In this document: piece after piece, positions 43,149 to 52,587 of the stretch
Layout: each line of letters starts with the position of its first letter
Numbering within the stretch: the stretch's first letter is position 1
From: Hexactinellida sp. DTS-2022
Taxonomy: Eukaryota > Porifera > Hexactinellida
Length of the DNA stretch: 64,000 nucleotides
NCBI GenBank assembly: GCA_028753945.1
Contig: JAPNXP010000012.1
Location: 4,362,501 to 4,426,500 of the forward strand
Direction: 5' to 3'
Notes under the pieces: generated by a model
The model's database searches: none
Seen by the model: only the letters and a program-made list of their open reading frames with translations
Told to the model about the DNA's origin: nothing
Position numbers and translations under genes: made by a program

Positions 43149-45251
43149 ATGTTATCACATTTTTTAGGACTGAAAGGAATGGCTCAGAAGTCATTAGTGT
43201 TTAAACATATCAATGACTTATCGAATGAATTAACGATTGAAGACGTCGCCAAGTTAAGAATCCACATGAATGTTCCAGCGGGAGTATGTGACAAGGATTG
43301 CGATGTAATAACTTTCCTGTTTGCCATCACAAACTGGGGAGGTTTCAATCCCTATTCATTCCACCAGGCACTGACTAGCTTAAAACGTCCAGACTTAATA
43401 GCTATCGCCATGAAACTACCAAAGATATGTGTGTCAGAGCCCATTGAACAAACTGATGTATTCATTAAACCATTATCAATTAAAACATTGTTACAGCTGT
43501 TGAGGAACGAAATATCACAGAAGGAATGGCTAATTATAGCTATTGGCTTGGAGAAAGGATTTGAAGGAAAACCTGAGTTTGATAATATTATCAAAGTGTG
43601 CCTCGAATGTGAATTGATTAGCCGTGATTTGAAGAACTTGCAAGAGACATTGGAGGCAATTGGTCGTATAGGAACAGCAAAGGAAATAAGAAAATACCAA
43701 TGCCTTTTCGTTGAAATGTCGGAAGACGAGTTCGTTGGTCGAATGAAAAAAGAATTGACCCTTCAAAGTGCTGAAATTAAACAATGGGAATACAAACTGA
43801 AACAGTTCATCAACATTCAGAACAAAATGGTGACCCAACTCTTAGGCGATGATGATGCAGTGAGCCTGTCAAGTGTCTATGTAGAGCTAACTATTCTCAA
43901 AGAAAAGCCACGTCCAGTGAGATTAGAAGACGAAACAACCTATAATGAAATTGCCTATTTGAGGAAAATTGCTCGAAAAGAAGTTGAAATAACCCCGATA
44001 GACTTCACAACTGAATTGAAATCATATCATACAGAGGAACCAGAGATTTGGTGCATCATCGGGAATCCCGGATGTGGGAAAACCTTCCTTTCTAAGAGGA
44101 TAGCATTAAGATTTAGTCATCGAGAGTTCTTACAGATTTCGTATACGATTGCTATCCCATGTCGCAACACCGATTGGCATTCGATGGAATCCACCCGAGT
44201 AGAGGAAGATAAAGCAGTGACGTCTGAACATGTCCAGGAATGGTTGTGTTTGGGACTACCAGTGACCTCGGACTGGGCGAAAGAACTAGCGAAGCATCTT
44301 GCAAAGTCAGATGGAGAGGGCCTCCTATTGATTATTGATGGACTCGACGAGTTTACGAAAAATATTCCATTTGAAAAGTCATTGCTCTACATGATGCTAA
44401 CTAGACAGACGCTGCATAGAGCCACAATAATACTAACAACTAGACCGGGGGCTTGGACAGATATTTCCTCTCAGCACACGCTTCATATTGACAGGTTTTA
44501 TCAGGTGCTAGGCTTTTCTCCAGAAAATAGAGACCTCTACTTCGAGAAACAAATTGTGGATCTTAAAAAGTTGGGAGTGTGGTTGAATTTATTGTCTCGC
44601 TATGACGAAATTAACCAACTTTCTCTGATACCCGTGAATGCGTCCCTCTTCGCGGCACTCCTGAAGGACGAGTCGGTGACTATCGAGACGCTAACACAAC
44701 TGTACAGAGAACTCACCTGTTACTTGATACGGCGACAGCTTACCAGAATGGCTCTCAAGGAATTAGCCAAAGTAGTAAAGTTGGAATTGTTTGATAAATG
44801 CGTGTTGGATTGTCTCTACAAGATTGGACGAATCGCATTGCTGGGTGTAGCCAGTCGGGAAATGACTTCCACGGAAACTGTGACCATGACCATTAATCAT
44901 GTGGAGATAGAATGCCATTGTTTGGGATTAGCTCACGAATTCTACACCAAAGAAGCGGTAGGCATTGTGAAGAAGGTGTGGGCGTTTGCGCATTTAACCA
45001 TGCAGGAGTTTTCTTCTGCTATATTCCTGAAGTCGACTTCCTGGACCAAACAGTGCTTGAGTGTGCGCTATATAGCTGATAGCAATGAGCACTTCTCAGT
45101 TTACAAAATGGTGGTTAGATTTTTATGTGGACTCCTTATCGAGAGATCAGCTGTTCTCCATACTATTCTGTTCCGAAAATTAATGCCTGAAACGTTTGAC
45201 AATCTACCTTTTTACCACCAAATGGGATATGACGATACAACTCTATTATAA
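43149..45251 (+). CDS. NLR-type receptor: death-fold domains and NACHT NTPase
   Basis: NLR proteins are cytosolic sensors that oligomerise on ligand. The N-terminus (about residues 11-95) has a death-effector-like helical pattern ending LTSLKRPDLIAIAMKL. A second helical unit of the same type may span about 105-195. The NACHT domain carries Walker A GNPGCGKT (about 303), Walker B LLLIIDGLDEF (about 392) and sensor-like ILTTRPGAW (about 435). The winged-helix block FAHLTMQEFSSAIFL lies near 611, and FLCGLL near 660. The ATG at 43149 or an in-frame ATG at 43179 could be the start. A CATTTTTTAG sits just before 43170, so this may be the second exon of a spliced gene. The frame ends at TAA 45249-45251, but the same frame reopens at once into an LRR region. 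Confidence 0.8.
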   Translation: MLSHFLGLKGMAQKSLVFKHINDLSNELTIEDVAKLRIHMNVPAGVCDKDCDVITFLFAITNWGGFNPYSFHQALTSLKRPDLIAIAMKLPKICVSEPIEQTDVFIKPLSIKTLLQLLRNEISQKEWLIIAIGLEKGFEGKPEFDNIIKVCLECELISRDLKNLQETLEAIGRIGTAKEIRKYQCLFVEMSEDEFVGRMKKELTLQSAEIKQWEYKLKQFINIQNKMVTQLLGDDDAVSLSSVYVELTILKEKPRPVRLEDETTYNEIAYLRKIARKEVEITPIDFTTELKSYHTEEPEIWCIIGNPGCGKTFLSKRIALRFSHREFLQISYTIAIPCRNTDWHSMESTRVEEDKAVTSEHVQEWLCLGLPVTSDWAKELAKHLAKSDGEGLLLIIDGLDEFTKNIPFEKSLLYMMLTRQTLHRATIILTTRPGAWTDISSQHTLHIDRFYQVLGFSPENRDLYFEKQIVDLKKLGVWLNLLSRYDEINQLSLIPVNASLFAALLKDESVTIETLTQLYRELTCYLIRRQLTRMALKELAKVVKLELFDKCVLDCLYKIGRIALLGVASREMTSTETVTMTINHVEIECHCLGLAHEFYTKEAVGIVKKVWAFAHLTMQEFSSAIFLKSTSWTKQCLSVRYIADSNEHFSVYKMVVRFLCGLLIERSAVLHTILFRKLMPETFDNLPFYHQMGYDDTTLL

Positions 45252-46622
45252 TTCACAGGTTGGTATGATCTAACTAAGAAATATTTCGATCTTATCCCCA
45301 TTGTTATCGAGTCCAACTGTTCCCACATTCATAATGCCCTGAAATTATTCCTTCCCCCATCTGTCTCTCTATACCTGAATGATAAGCTACTCCCAGTGTC
45401 CCCCAATGAGTGGCTGTGTTTCATTCAGTCATTACAACTGGCACACCACATTAAACTGATTTCTGTCGTCACCTCGCATATCAGTATAGAACAGTTCGAA
45501 TCACTGATGAAAGACATTAAAACCTGCCCACTCGACCAGCTAGCGATCCTATTTCGACATGAAAAAGAACCAATAAACGCCAAAATCCTAGCTTATACGG
45601 AGTTAATCAACGAAACAGACCTGAATGCTCGTACTCGTATTTCTATAGAGCTATCCTATTGTAAAATTGAGGAGCTTACAGATACAGCTTTGTTCTCTCA
45701 TCCTACTAATCGACATATTAATAGCGTGAGACTCAACAGAAGTGAATGCTCCAATGAATTACTCCACCAACTTGCCAACAATGTTGTATCTTCCCAATAC
45801 CTGTCTATTGATAAATCAGAATACGCTGACATCATCTTACCTGCACTAACTCGAGCCACACAGTTAAAGGGACTATACTTCGATGAGGCTCTATCTGTAG
45901 ACAGTAAACGACTTATGTGGGAACTAATGTCTAAACGCATGCAATTAACAGAAATTAAATGTCGGGACTACCGCGAACACTCTCTCCTACCTCACTTGGC
46001 ACATCTGACTGGGCTCACCTATCTAGAGATGCAGTTTGGAAGAAATAAATCATTATCTCACAATCTACTGGAAGTACTGAATACGAATTGTAACACACTA
46101 AGGGTACTCGAGCTATGGTGCTTAGAAAGGATAGGATTCCAGAGATGGACAGGATTCCTAGCTGTTCTGCAATGCTGTGTTAATCTAGTCCAGCTAGAAC
46201 TAGTCTGCATTTCCATCTCATCAGATGATAGTTCTCAATGGGCACCCGCACTGAGATGTCTTCCTTCATTGCTTCGTTTAAGGTTACAACAGGTAACCTT
46301 GTCCGATGCTGGAGTTTTGGCTGTGTGCCAAGGACTAGCCAAACATCGACTCATTATTGGATTATATATCCTTATCTGTGGCCAGAGCTCTCAGTCGTGT
46401 GAAGCACTCACTAACCTGATCCCTACTACCAAACAGCTGGAGACACTAATAGTAGACAAGCTCTCCCTCCCAGATCCAGTACCTCTTAAAGTACTGAAAC
46501 TAGTCGCGAAGGAGTACTCTATCAAACTAAATAATCGTCGCTATTTTCTGGGGCTTCCACATCTTAGCTTTAACGAGTATGCAGGATCAGTGCTCGACAA
46601 ATTAGGTGGTTTGTGGTGTTAG
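45252..46622 (+). CDS. Leucine-rich-repeat region of the NLR, in frame after one stop
   Basis: It runs in the same reading frame as 43149-45251, without further stops, from just after the TAA to TAG at 46620-46622. The first part (GWYDLTKKYFDLIPIVIES) resembles the linker between NACHT helical domain and LRRs. Degenerate leucine-rich units then follow: LRVLELWCLERIG, LVQLELVCISIS and LLRLRLQQVTLSDAGVLAVCQGL. With no independent start before the ATG near 45396, it is best read as the C-terminal half of one receptor split by a nonsense codon, a sequencing error or a cryptic intron. The short tail after RYFLGLPHLS ends at a stop in the repeat at 46600-46860. Confidence 0.7.
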   Translation, partial: FTGWYDLTKKYFDLIPIVIESNCSHIHNALKLFLPPSVSLYLNDKLLPVSPNEWLCFIQSLQLAHHIKLISVVTSHISIEQFESLMKDIKTCPLDQLAILFRHEKEPINAKILAYTELINETDLNARTRISIELSYCKIEELTDTALFSHPTNRHINSVRLNRSECSNELLHQLANNVVSSQYLSIDKSEYADIILPALTRATQLKGLYFDEALSVDSKRLMWELMSKRMQLTEIKCRDYREHSLLPHLAHLTGLTYLEMQFGRNKSLSHNLLEVLNTNCNTLRVLELWCLERIGFQRWTGFLAVLQCCVNLVQLELVCISISSDDSSQWAPALRCLPSLLRLRLQQVTLSDAGVLAVCQGLAKHRLIIGLYILICGQSSQSCEALTNLIPTTKQLETLIVDKLSLPDPVPLKVLKLVAKEYSIKLNNRRYFLGLPHLSFNEYAGSVLDKLGGLWC

Positions 46623-46860
46623 CCACCAAAAATCTTATTTAAGCCACCAAATTTTGCCTTTGGTGGCTTAACTAATCTACCATAAATTGTGAATTATTTG
46701 ACTTTGTGTAGATTATATTTTTCGTTGCATCATTTGTATTAACATTAGTGTTTTTACGGCATAAGAACTTTGATAAGTCATCAGTGGTTTGTTAAACCGG
46801 CAGTTGTTTATTCTTTAGCCACCAGAAAAAGTGAGGTGGTGGCTTAATTATACACCATCA
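46600..46860. repeat. GCCACC/GGTGGC hairpin repeat at the NLR 3' end
   Basis: TTAGCCACCAAAAATC, AAGCCACCAAATTTTGCC, TTTGGTGGCTTA and GTGGTGGCTTAATTA form several inverted pairs. The NLR stop codon lies in the first of them. Positions 46860-47196 show nothing recognised. Confidence 0.55.
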
Positions 46861-47196
46861 AAATTTCATTTTGTCGAGCAATGCCGGCAGTATTAAACTG
46901 AGCACAGATCAAATCGATTTTTGAAACCCTTTCTACAATTGGATTTGGCCAAAAATTACACACATTAAACGGGAGACACGGACGTTTTTGATTCTGGATA
47001 AAAATCTTAAAAATTTTAATTTTTGTATTTATTTTTTACATTATGTCTGAGCACTAAACAAATTTTCTTTGACAACAATTTTTCGAAATTGAATTTTAAA
47101 CTTTGCAAGCACGTTTGTGACTAAGGAACGTTTCTTATGTCAAAATATTTTAAAAAAACCCTCACAGACGGGATGGGAGTGTGCTTCTTCTGGTTG

Positions 47197-47830
47197 ATAC
47201 GCTTCCATTACAAAGGACCGCCTACCTATCCAACCCAAACCGAAACGTCCACAAGACACACGCCCCATGTACAAAACCCAATTCCCGTGCACTCGGTGCC
47301 TAACAGCAGCAACGATCCTAACTACAACCGACCAAAAATACACGTCTAACATTGAGGCAAAAACTCGCAATCGAAGCATCGACGAGTACGCACTCCAACT
47401 ACCAACCACGCTTCGGAAACGATTCATGGAGATACATGGTACCATTACCGAGGGATACCCCAACCACACTGAAAGCCGCGGATGTCCATTATCGTCCAGC
47501 TTCGAAAAGCGACAAACATTTCTACAAGCAGCACCAGACAAAATAACCGACGAACAACGAAAGAAAATTTACCCAGCCCTAATCGAAGCGTGCAAAAATC
47601 ACGGGATATGCGCACGCTGCGGACGACCACGAAACCCTAGAAATGAGCATAAACACAAACAGTGCTCAAGCTACGGAAAACAGTGCCCAAGCAAACGGAC
47701 AGCCGAATGCCTGAATAACACCTGCAGCCACCCACACCACGAAACACCAACAATCTGGAGGACAGATGACATAACCATCACACCGATCCCGAAACTAATC
47801 GAGCGATCGAACTACAGCCCTTTTTGTTGA
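47197..47830 (+). pseudogene. Truncated ORF1 of Penelope-like copy 1
   Basis: Lacks the first 249 or so residues of ORF1. The rest, including the Cys/His-rich end, is identical to copy 2 and ends at TGA 47828-47830. The frameshift heptamer lies at 47818-47824. Confidence 0.8.
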
Positions 47831-50019
47831 GGGAGTCAGGGACACGTGCTATCCCTCCCTCCCTACACACCGACTGTTACCAGAACCACACCTGCGACTT
47901 ATGCGAAAACGAGACCGACCCAATCTCGAAGGCAGCATTACACCACCAACTAATGACAACATTTAAAACGCAACACCTCACCAAAAAAATTACACCACCC
48001 CTACCTCTACCACTACCAACGGAATGGAATTACAAGCCACCACCAATATTTATACAACCCTTCGTAAAACTGGAAACAGCAGTAACGCTACAAAAACTAC
48101 TCGAGTACGGACTAAATTTCCAAACAGTGCAAGACTCCACACCAACCCCATTCCTAACCCCATTCGAGCACTGCCTAAACCTGCAGGAAAACCTACCACC
48201 ACTAACCCACTTCAACCTAAAACCGTACGAAAAACGGACACACGACAAATTTAGTCAACACCTTAAAAAGCTCAATGACAACCTAAAAGTAGAAAAATTA
48301 AAAATCATTTCCGCAGACAAAGGACCAGGTCTCATACTTATACACAGCAACACTCTCGAAGCCATCTACAGCGAATACCTAGCCAACACCGGCCACATAG
48401 TGAACGCAGATCAATATATCTCATCTATCCTGAAACTAAAACAGGCGTTAACACTGCTACAACCTAACACAAACCTACACAATACCGACGATCGGCCGCC
48501 AACCATGTATTTTAAGATCAAAACACACAAACCCTCATTTACCACAACCCAGACACGATACCTTGAAATTTATACCTACACAATAGGACCCAAGGAGCTT
48601 ACTAAAATTGCCCGGCCCATCGTCAACCACAAAAACTCAATAACGGCTTGTACAAGCAGATTCCTTCGCGAACACATCACACCAATCATCGAGAACTGCC
48701 GGTACCTAACGCAGGACATTTTCGAAACAATCAGCCAACTAAATCGATACGGCCCCCCAGAGGAAATATTCTGTGGCGATATAGAAGCCTTCTATCCCAA
48801 CACCCCACATAGCTTAGTTATCGATGCCTTTGCATTTTTCAACCCACACCTCAACAACCAACTAAGGATCCTTAAACACCTATTAAACTTCAACTTTACC
48901 ACCGACGGAGCACTCATTTACCATCTGGGAAACACCGGTATCCCAATGGGTTTACCCCTCGCACCCGAACTAGCACGAATGTGTACTGCATTCCTGCTCA
49001 ACAACTACACCGTCCCACCATGGCAAACACTGACAATTTACTTTGATGACGTGGCCGCCACTTACCCAATCGAAGAACTACCACTCCAACCCTACAAACT
49101 CATTCCAACTGAATCGAACACAACACAGGACAGCAAATACCTACCGGCCACCAAAGAATTTATCCCTATACAGCAAAAGTATAGACAACCTGTACTACTC
49201 CACCCACATTCACACCATCCTTCAAAAAAAATGTGTGCAAATACTTATGTAAGCTCGGCATTTAGAGCCACACGAATCGGCACAAACCCGGCAAACACCC
49301 TCGATTACCTTATAAGAAAATATGTACCAGCCCTAACACGACTCGGTCACAAGCCAACAGAGGTAATACCTAAACTAACGAATATTGCATACTTCCCGAA
49401 ACATACAACAAAACAAACCTGGGAATTCAAACCAATTATCAAATACTCCTTCTCGGATACCCGACCAACCAAAACACAACTCCAACCTATCACTAAAAAG
49501 GATTACCACCTCATTCCGAACGTCCCCTTAGCCCCACTAAAAGGTGTACTAAGCTACCAAAAGCCAAGCGAGCATACCAAACACCACTGGCACACTTGCA
49601 GCGATAACGATTGCACAAAATGCAAAAGCTACATACCAATTATTAAAAGAAAAACAACAACACCTATAGTCCCATGCCTGCGATGGCGATGCGTATACAT
49701 ACTGCACCACAAAGACGAACTAAACACAGACTGCAAACACCTATTCGTAACATCGGCTAACACAAGCAACACAACACTGAGACTCTCAAACACAAATGAC
49801 ACGATACTAAGCATTCTCAAAGGCAGAGAACTTGCATGGCAGATCTTATACACATACCCGGCCACACACAAACGACCATATAAAACAGAGGATAAACAAA
49901 TCGAAAAATGGCAAAAGATAGCCCAAAACGAATTCCCTAATGCTACCATCCACGAAAGGAAAGATCTACGACACTTTTACACGAAAAGTCACACCCCAAC
50001 AAATACAATACTCCTCTGA
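47824..50019 (+). CDS. Penelope-like reverse transcriptase ORF2, copy 1
   Basis: Same 731-residue product as copy 2 at 52547-54742, where the motifs are described. It is open throughout. It has no ATG at its 5' end and follows the CCCTTTT heptamer in the -1 frame. With its ORF1 truncated and no visible promoter, copy 1 is probably not autonomous unless copy 2-type RNA drives it. Confidence 0.85.
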   Translation: MLRESGTRAIPPSLHTDCYQNHTCDLCENETDPISKAALHHQLMTTFKTQHLTKKITPPLPLPLPTEWNYKPPPIFIQPFVKLETAVTLQKLLEYGLNFQTVQDSTPTPFLTPFEHCLNLQENLPPLTHFNLKPYEKRTHDKFSQHLKKLNDNLKVEKLKIISADKGPGLILIHSNTLEAIYSEYLANTGHIVNADQYISSILKLKQALTLLQPNTNLHNTDDRPPTMYFKIKTHKPSFTTTQTRYLEIYTYTIGPKELTKIARPIVNHKNSITACTSRFLREHITPIIENCRYLTQDIFETISQLNRYGPPEEIFCGDIEAFYPNTPHSLVIDAFAFFNPHLNNQLRILKHLLNFNFTTDGALIYHLGNTGIPMGLPLAPELARMCTAFLLNNYTVPPWQTLTIYFDDVAATYPIEELPLQPYKLIPTESNTTQDSKYLPATKEFIPIQQKYRQPVLLHPHSHHPSKKMCANTYVSSAFRATRIGTNPANTLDYLIRKYVPALTRLGHKPTEVIPKLTNIAYFPKHTTKQTWEFKPIIKYSFSDTRPTKTQLQPITKKDYHLIPNVPLAPLKGVLSYQKPSEHTKHHWHTCSDNDCTKCKSYIPIIKRKTTTPIVPCLRWRCVYILHHKDELNTDCKHLFVTSANTSNTTLRLSNTNDTILSILKGRELAWQILYTYPATHKRPYKTEDKQIEKWQKIAQNEFPNATIHERKDLRHFYTKSHTPTNTILL

Positions 50020-50131
50020 TATTCACCAACTGACACCAAACCGAATTAAAAACCAAGCCTCACACACACTAAATCATAACCCAGCGACCAAAAAACCAGA
50101 CTCGCAGAAAACGCGTATTTACTAATGAATA

Positions 50132-50584
50132 AAACCAACTGCCACTCAAGGGCGCGCCAGCAACAGCTTATTGCACAAAACAACGGCGCGTTACAAATAA
50201 CATGTATGGTCCTTATACAAACACGCGGCTCCATGAATCGGGTCTCACAAATTATCTTGCATCGTCATCTCCAGCGCTGGAAAAAGCGTATGCTTTTTAA
50301 TGTGTGAAATTCGGTTCTGGAGTAAAACTTAAACTTCCAAATCGAGTAGCTATGGTACATTGGTAAAAACTCTATCTAGCTTAGTTTAATTGCGTTGGTA
50401 ATTGTAAAATTCCAAGCCTTTAAATTAACTAGTATGGAGTATCGGTCCAAAGCTCCCAACTATCTAAGTGTGTAGCATCACTCCTGTAACTAAACCAACT
50501 GCCACTCAAGGGCGCGCCAGCAACAGCTTATTGCACAAAACAACGGCGCGTTACAAATAACATGTATGGTCCTTATACAAACAC
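50132..50584 (+). repeat. 93-bp direct repeats in the 3' region of copy 1
   Basis: 50132-50224 and 50492-50584 are the same sequence, starting AAACCAACTGCCACTCAAGG and ending TATACAAACAC, with period 360. The 267 bp between them is found once per copy. The structure recurs in copy 2 (54855-55307). Confidence 0.9.
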
Positions 50585-50599
50585 CAACCAACCAACTAC

Positions 50600-50770
50600 A
50601 AGGACGAATGCTACACTCTAAACATACACAAGCAACTCAACTCTATTCAACCAACCCAATTCCACCTAATTCAACCAACTCAATCCTATTCAACCAACTC
50701 AATTCCACCTAATTTAACCTTATTCAACCAACTCAATTTCACTCAAACCAATTCCACCTTAAAGAAAAGC
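50600..50770 (+). repeat. CAACCAACTCAATTCCACC simple repeat, copy 1
   Basis: Degenerate units such as TTCAACCAACTCAATTCCAC in the untranslated region shared by both copies (second at 55323-55493). Confidence 0.75.
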
Positions 50771-51052
50771 AACAACAACACAATCCAAATCAACTAAAAA
50801 GCCAAACAGCATTTGCAAGAATCTGCAATGCAACTACATAGCATATAGTACAGCTACAACATTTACAACAAGTTGCAAGCTAGTACTATAGCCTATACAC
50901 TAACTAAGCAGTGTAGAATCAATACAGAAAATGTATGCACTACACAGCAGGCAATACAACACGGAACATTAACAAATCAATACTAAACCGACTCTGGTAA
51001 CAGAACTAAATCAAAGCACCTACACACCATTCAAACTTAACACCGTACACTA

Positions 51053-51092
51053 AACTGAAGAGTCTATAAATAGACGAAAGTTATTACTTATT
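51053..51092 (+). ncRNA. Hammerhead-like core, copy 1 (tentative)
   Basis: CTGAAGA, then a 5-bp stem GTCTA/TAGAC with loop TAAA, then GAAA: this is the conserved hammerhead core with stem II. Penelope-like elements are known to carry hammerhead ribozymes in their terminal repeats. I could not fit convincing stems I and III with a cleavage triplet, so it may be chance or degenerate. The same sequence occurs at 55776-55815. Confidence 0.25.
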
Positions 51093-51173
51093 TTCACTAT
51101 TATTATTTCTTCCTTCTGAACAATTATTAAACCTTTACCCAGTTAAAAGCTCTCTTCAATTTACTAAATCGCG

Positions 51174-52553
51174 ATGGCAACTAACCTTCCACCGCGACGA
51201 CCAACCGCTGGTAATTCAACCAGAGGACGCGGAGGAAACCTCCGCAACCCCATTAGTAGGAACTCCACGGAACTTGATTCAAGCTCCACTATTACCCCGA
51301 CAATAAACCCACAAACCATTCCTACTAATGAACACGACCCTGTGTTGAATTCACCAGCACACCTAATCAACAATCAGGCAGACACTGGCATCCTAGCCAA
51401 ACTGCACCCCACTATCCCAAAAGACTCTACATTCTACCAACTCCTCCAGGACACCAATTACTACCCGCTCTTTGATCCGTCAAGCTCCAAACTAAGCGCA
51501 AGCGACAAACTATCGCTAGCACGCAGCATCGACGAGTGCCTAAGCTCGGTCCCACACTCTATACAGACGTTCTACGTCAATCTCCTAGTGGCTACCATAC
51601 ATGAAAAACTGAACCTCGACATTCCATACGAAGTGCAATACACTGCAACTGGAACCGCAACTCCATACACCCAACAAGCCCGAGCCTACGGCCTCGAAAG
51701 ATTACTGAATCTATCCACCGACACCCAACAACTAACCGAACTCCCCCTCCTATACCTACCAGGATTTAAGAGCCACCTATACCTAACCATCTCATCCATA
51801 CTACGACTCAACCCCAATGACATGGGACGTTTATTCCTAGCAACATTACTCCAAACAAAACTACGAAACAACAAACATTTGGCAGACATTGCCAACACAC
51901 GAGGACCACGGAACGCCACATACGCTTCCATTACAAAGGACCGCCTACCTATCCAACCCAAACCGAAACGTCCACAAGACACACGCCCCATGTACAAAAC
52001 CCAATTCCCGTGCACTCGGTGCCTAACAGCAGCAACGATCCTAACTACAACCGACCAAAAATACACGTCTAACATTGAGGCAAAAACTCGCAATCGAAGC
52101 ATCGACGAGTACGCACTCCAACTACCAACCACGCTTCGGAAACGATTCATGGAGATACATGGTACCATTACCGAGGGATACCCCAACCACACTGAAAGCC
52201 GCGGATGTCCATTATCGTCCAGCTTCGAAAAGCGACAAACATTTCTACAAGCAGCACCAGACAAAATAACCGACGAACAACGAAAGAAAATTTACCCAGC
52301 CCTAATCGAAGCGTGCAAAAATCACGGGATATGCGCACGCTGCGGACGACCACGAAACCCTAGAAATGAGCATAAACACAAACAGTGCTCAAGCTACGGA
52401 AAACAGTGCCCAAGCAAACGGACAGCCGAATGCCTGAATAACACCTGCAGCCACCCACACCACGAAACACCAACAATCTGGAGGACAGATGACATAACCA
52501 TCACACCGATCCCGAAACTAATCGAGCGATCGAACTACAGCCCTTTTTGTTGA
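51174..52553 (+). CDS. Penelope-like element ORF1 (gag-like, Cys/His-rich)
   Basis: 459 residues from ATG. The N-terminus is arginine/glycine-rich (NLPPRRPTAGNSTRGRGG), as in nucleic-acid-binding proteins. A long middle region is not recognised. The C-terminal part has CTRC, then CARCGRPRNP, then HKHKQCSSYGKQC and CLNNTCSHPHH, which suggest one or two zinc-binding folds. It stops at TGA 52551-52553, seven codons short of nothing recognisable. The CCCTTTT heptamer at 52541-52547 precedes the stop, so part of translation should continue into the reverse transcriptase. The role is probably RNA binding or particle assembly, by analogy with gag. No database family can be named. Confidence 0.8.
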   Translation: MATNLPPRRPTAGNSTRGRGGNLRNPISRNSTELDSSSTITPTINPQTIPTNEHDPVLNSPAHLINNQADTGILAKLHPTIPKDSTFYQLLQDTNYYPLFDPSSSKLSASDKLSLARSIDECLSSVPHSIQTFYVNLLVATIHEKLNLDIPYEVQYTATGTATPYTQQARAYGLERLLNLSTDTQQLTELPLLYLPGFKSHLYLTISSILRLNPNDMGRLFLATLLQTKLRNNKHLADIANTRGPRNATYASITKDRLPIQPKPKRPQDTRPMYKTQFPCTRCLTAATILTTTDQKYTSNIEAKTRNRSIDEYALQLPTTLRKRFMEIHGTITEGYPNHTESRGCPLSSSFEKRQTFLQAAPDKITDEQRKKIYPALIEACKNHGICARCGRPRNPRNEHKHKQCSSYGKQCPSKRTAECLNNTCSHPHHETPTIWRTDDITITPIPKLIERSNYSPFC

Positions 52554-52587
52554 GGGAGTCAGGGACACGTGCTATCCCTCCCTCCCT
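52541..52587 (+). promoter_or_regulatory. Programmed -1 ribosomal frameshift signal
   Basis: In the ORF1 frame the bases read C CCT TTT, exactly the X XXY YYZ heptamer CCCTTTT (52541-52547). A 5-nt spacer TGTTG follows. A stem then pairs AGGGAG (52553-52558) with CTCCCT (52582-52587), with an inner stem AGGGA (52561-52565) and TCCCT (52575-52579) around a 9-nt loop. The ORF1 stop is at 52551-52553, and ORF2 is in the -1 frame without an ATG start. The same signal is in copy 1 at 47818-47864. Confidence 0.75.

Larger units (their letters stand above)
47197..51144 (+). mobile_element. Penelope-like retroelement, copy 1 (5'-truncated)
   Basis: Homology to copy 2 starts at 47197 (matching 51920) and continues with a constant 4723-bp offset to CCCAGTT at 51138-51144, where copy 2 begins. 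The protein products of the shared reading frames are identical. Loss of the 5' part of ORF1 at an abrupt junction fits incomplete reverse transcription. A head-to-tail partial unit plus full unit is the classical Penelope arrangement. Confidence 0.85.

Noticed and set aside
50132..50584. 93-bp repeats as LTRs
   Set aside because: They bracket only 267 bp of non-coding DNA and lie inside the larger unit.
51686..52264. 192-codon minus-strand ORF
   Set aside because: Shadow of Penelope ORF1; the plus-strand frame has zinc motifs and the frameshift signal, this one has nothing.
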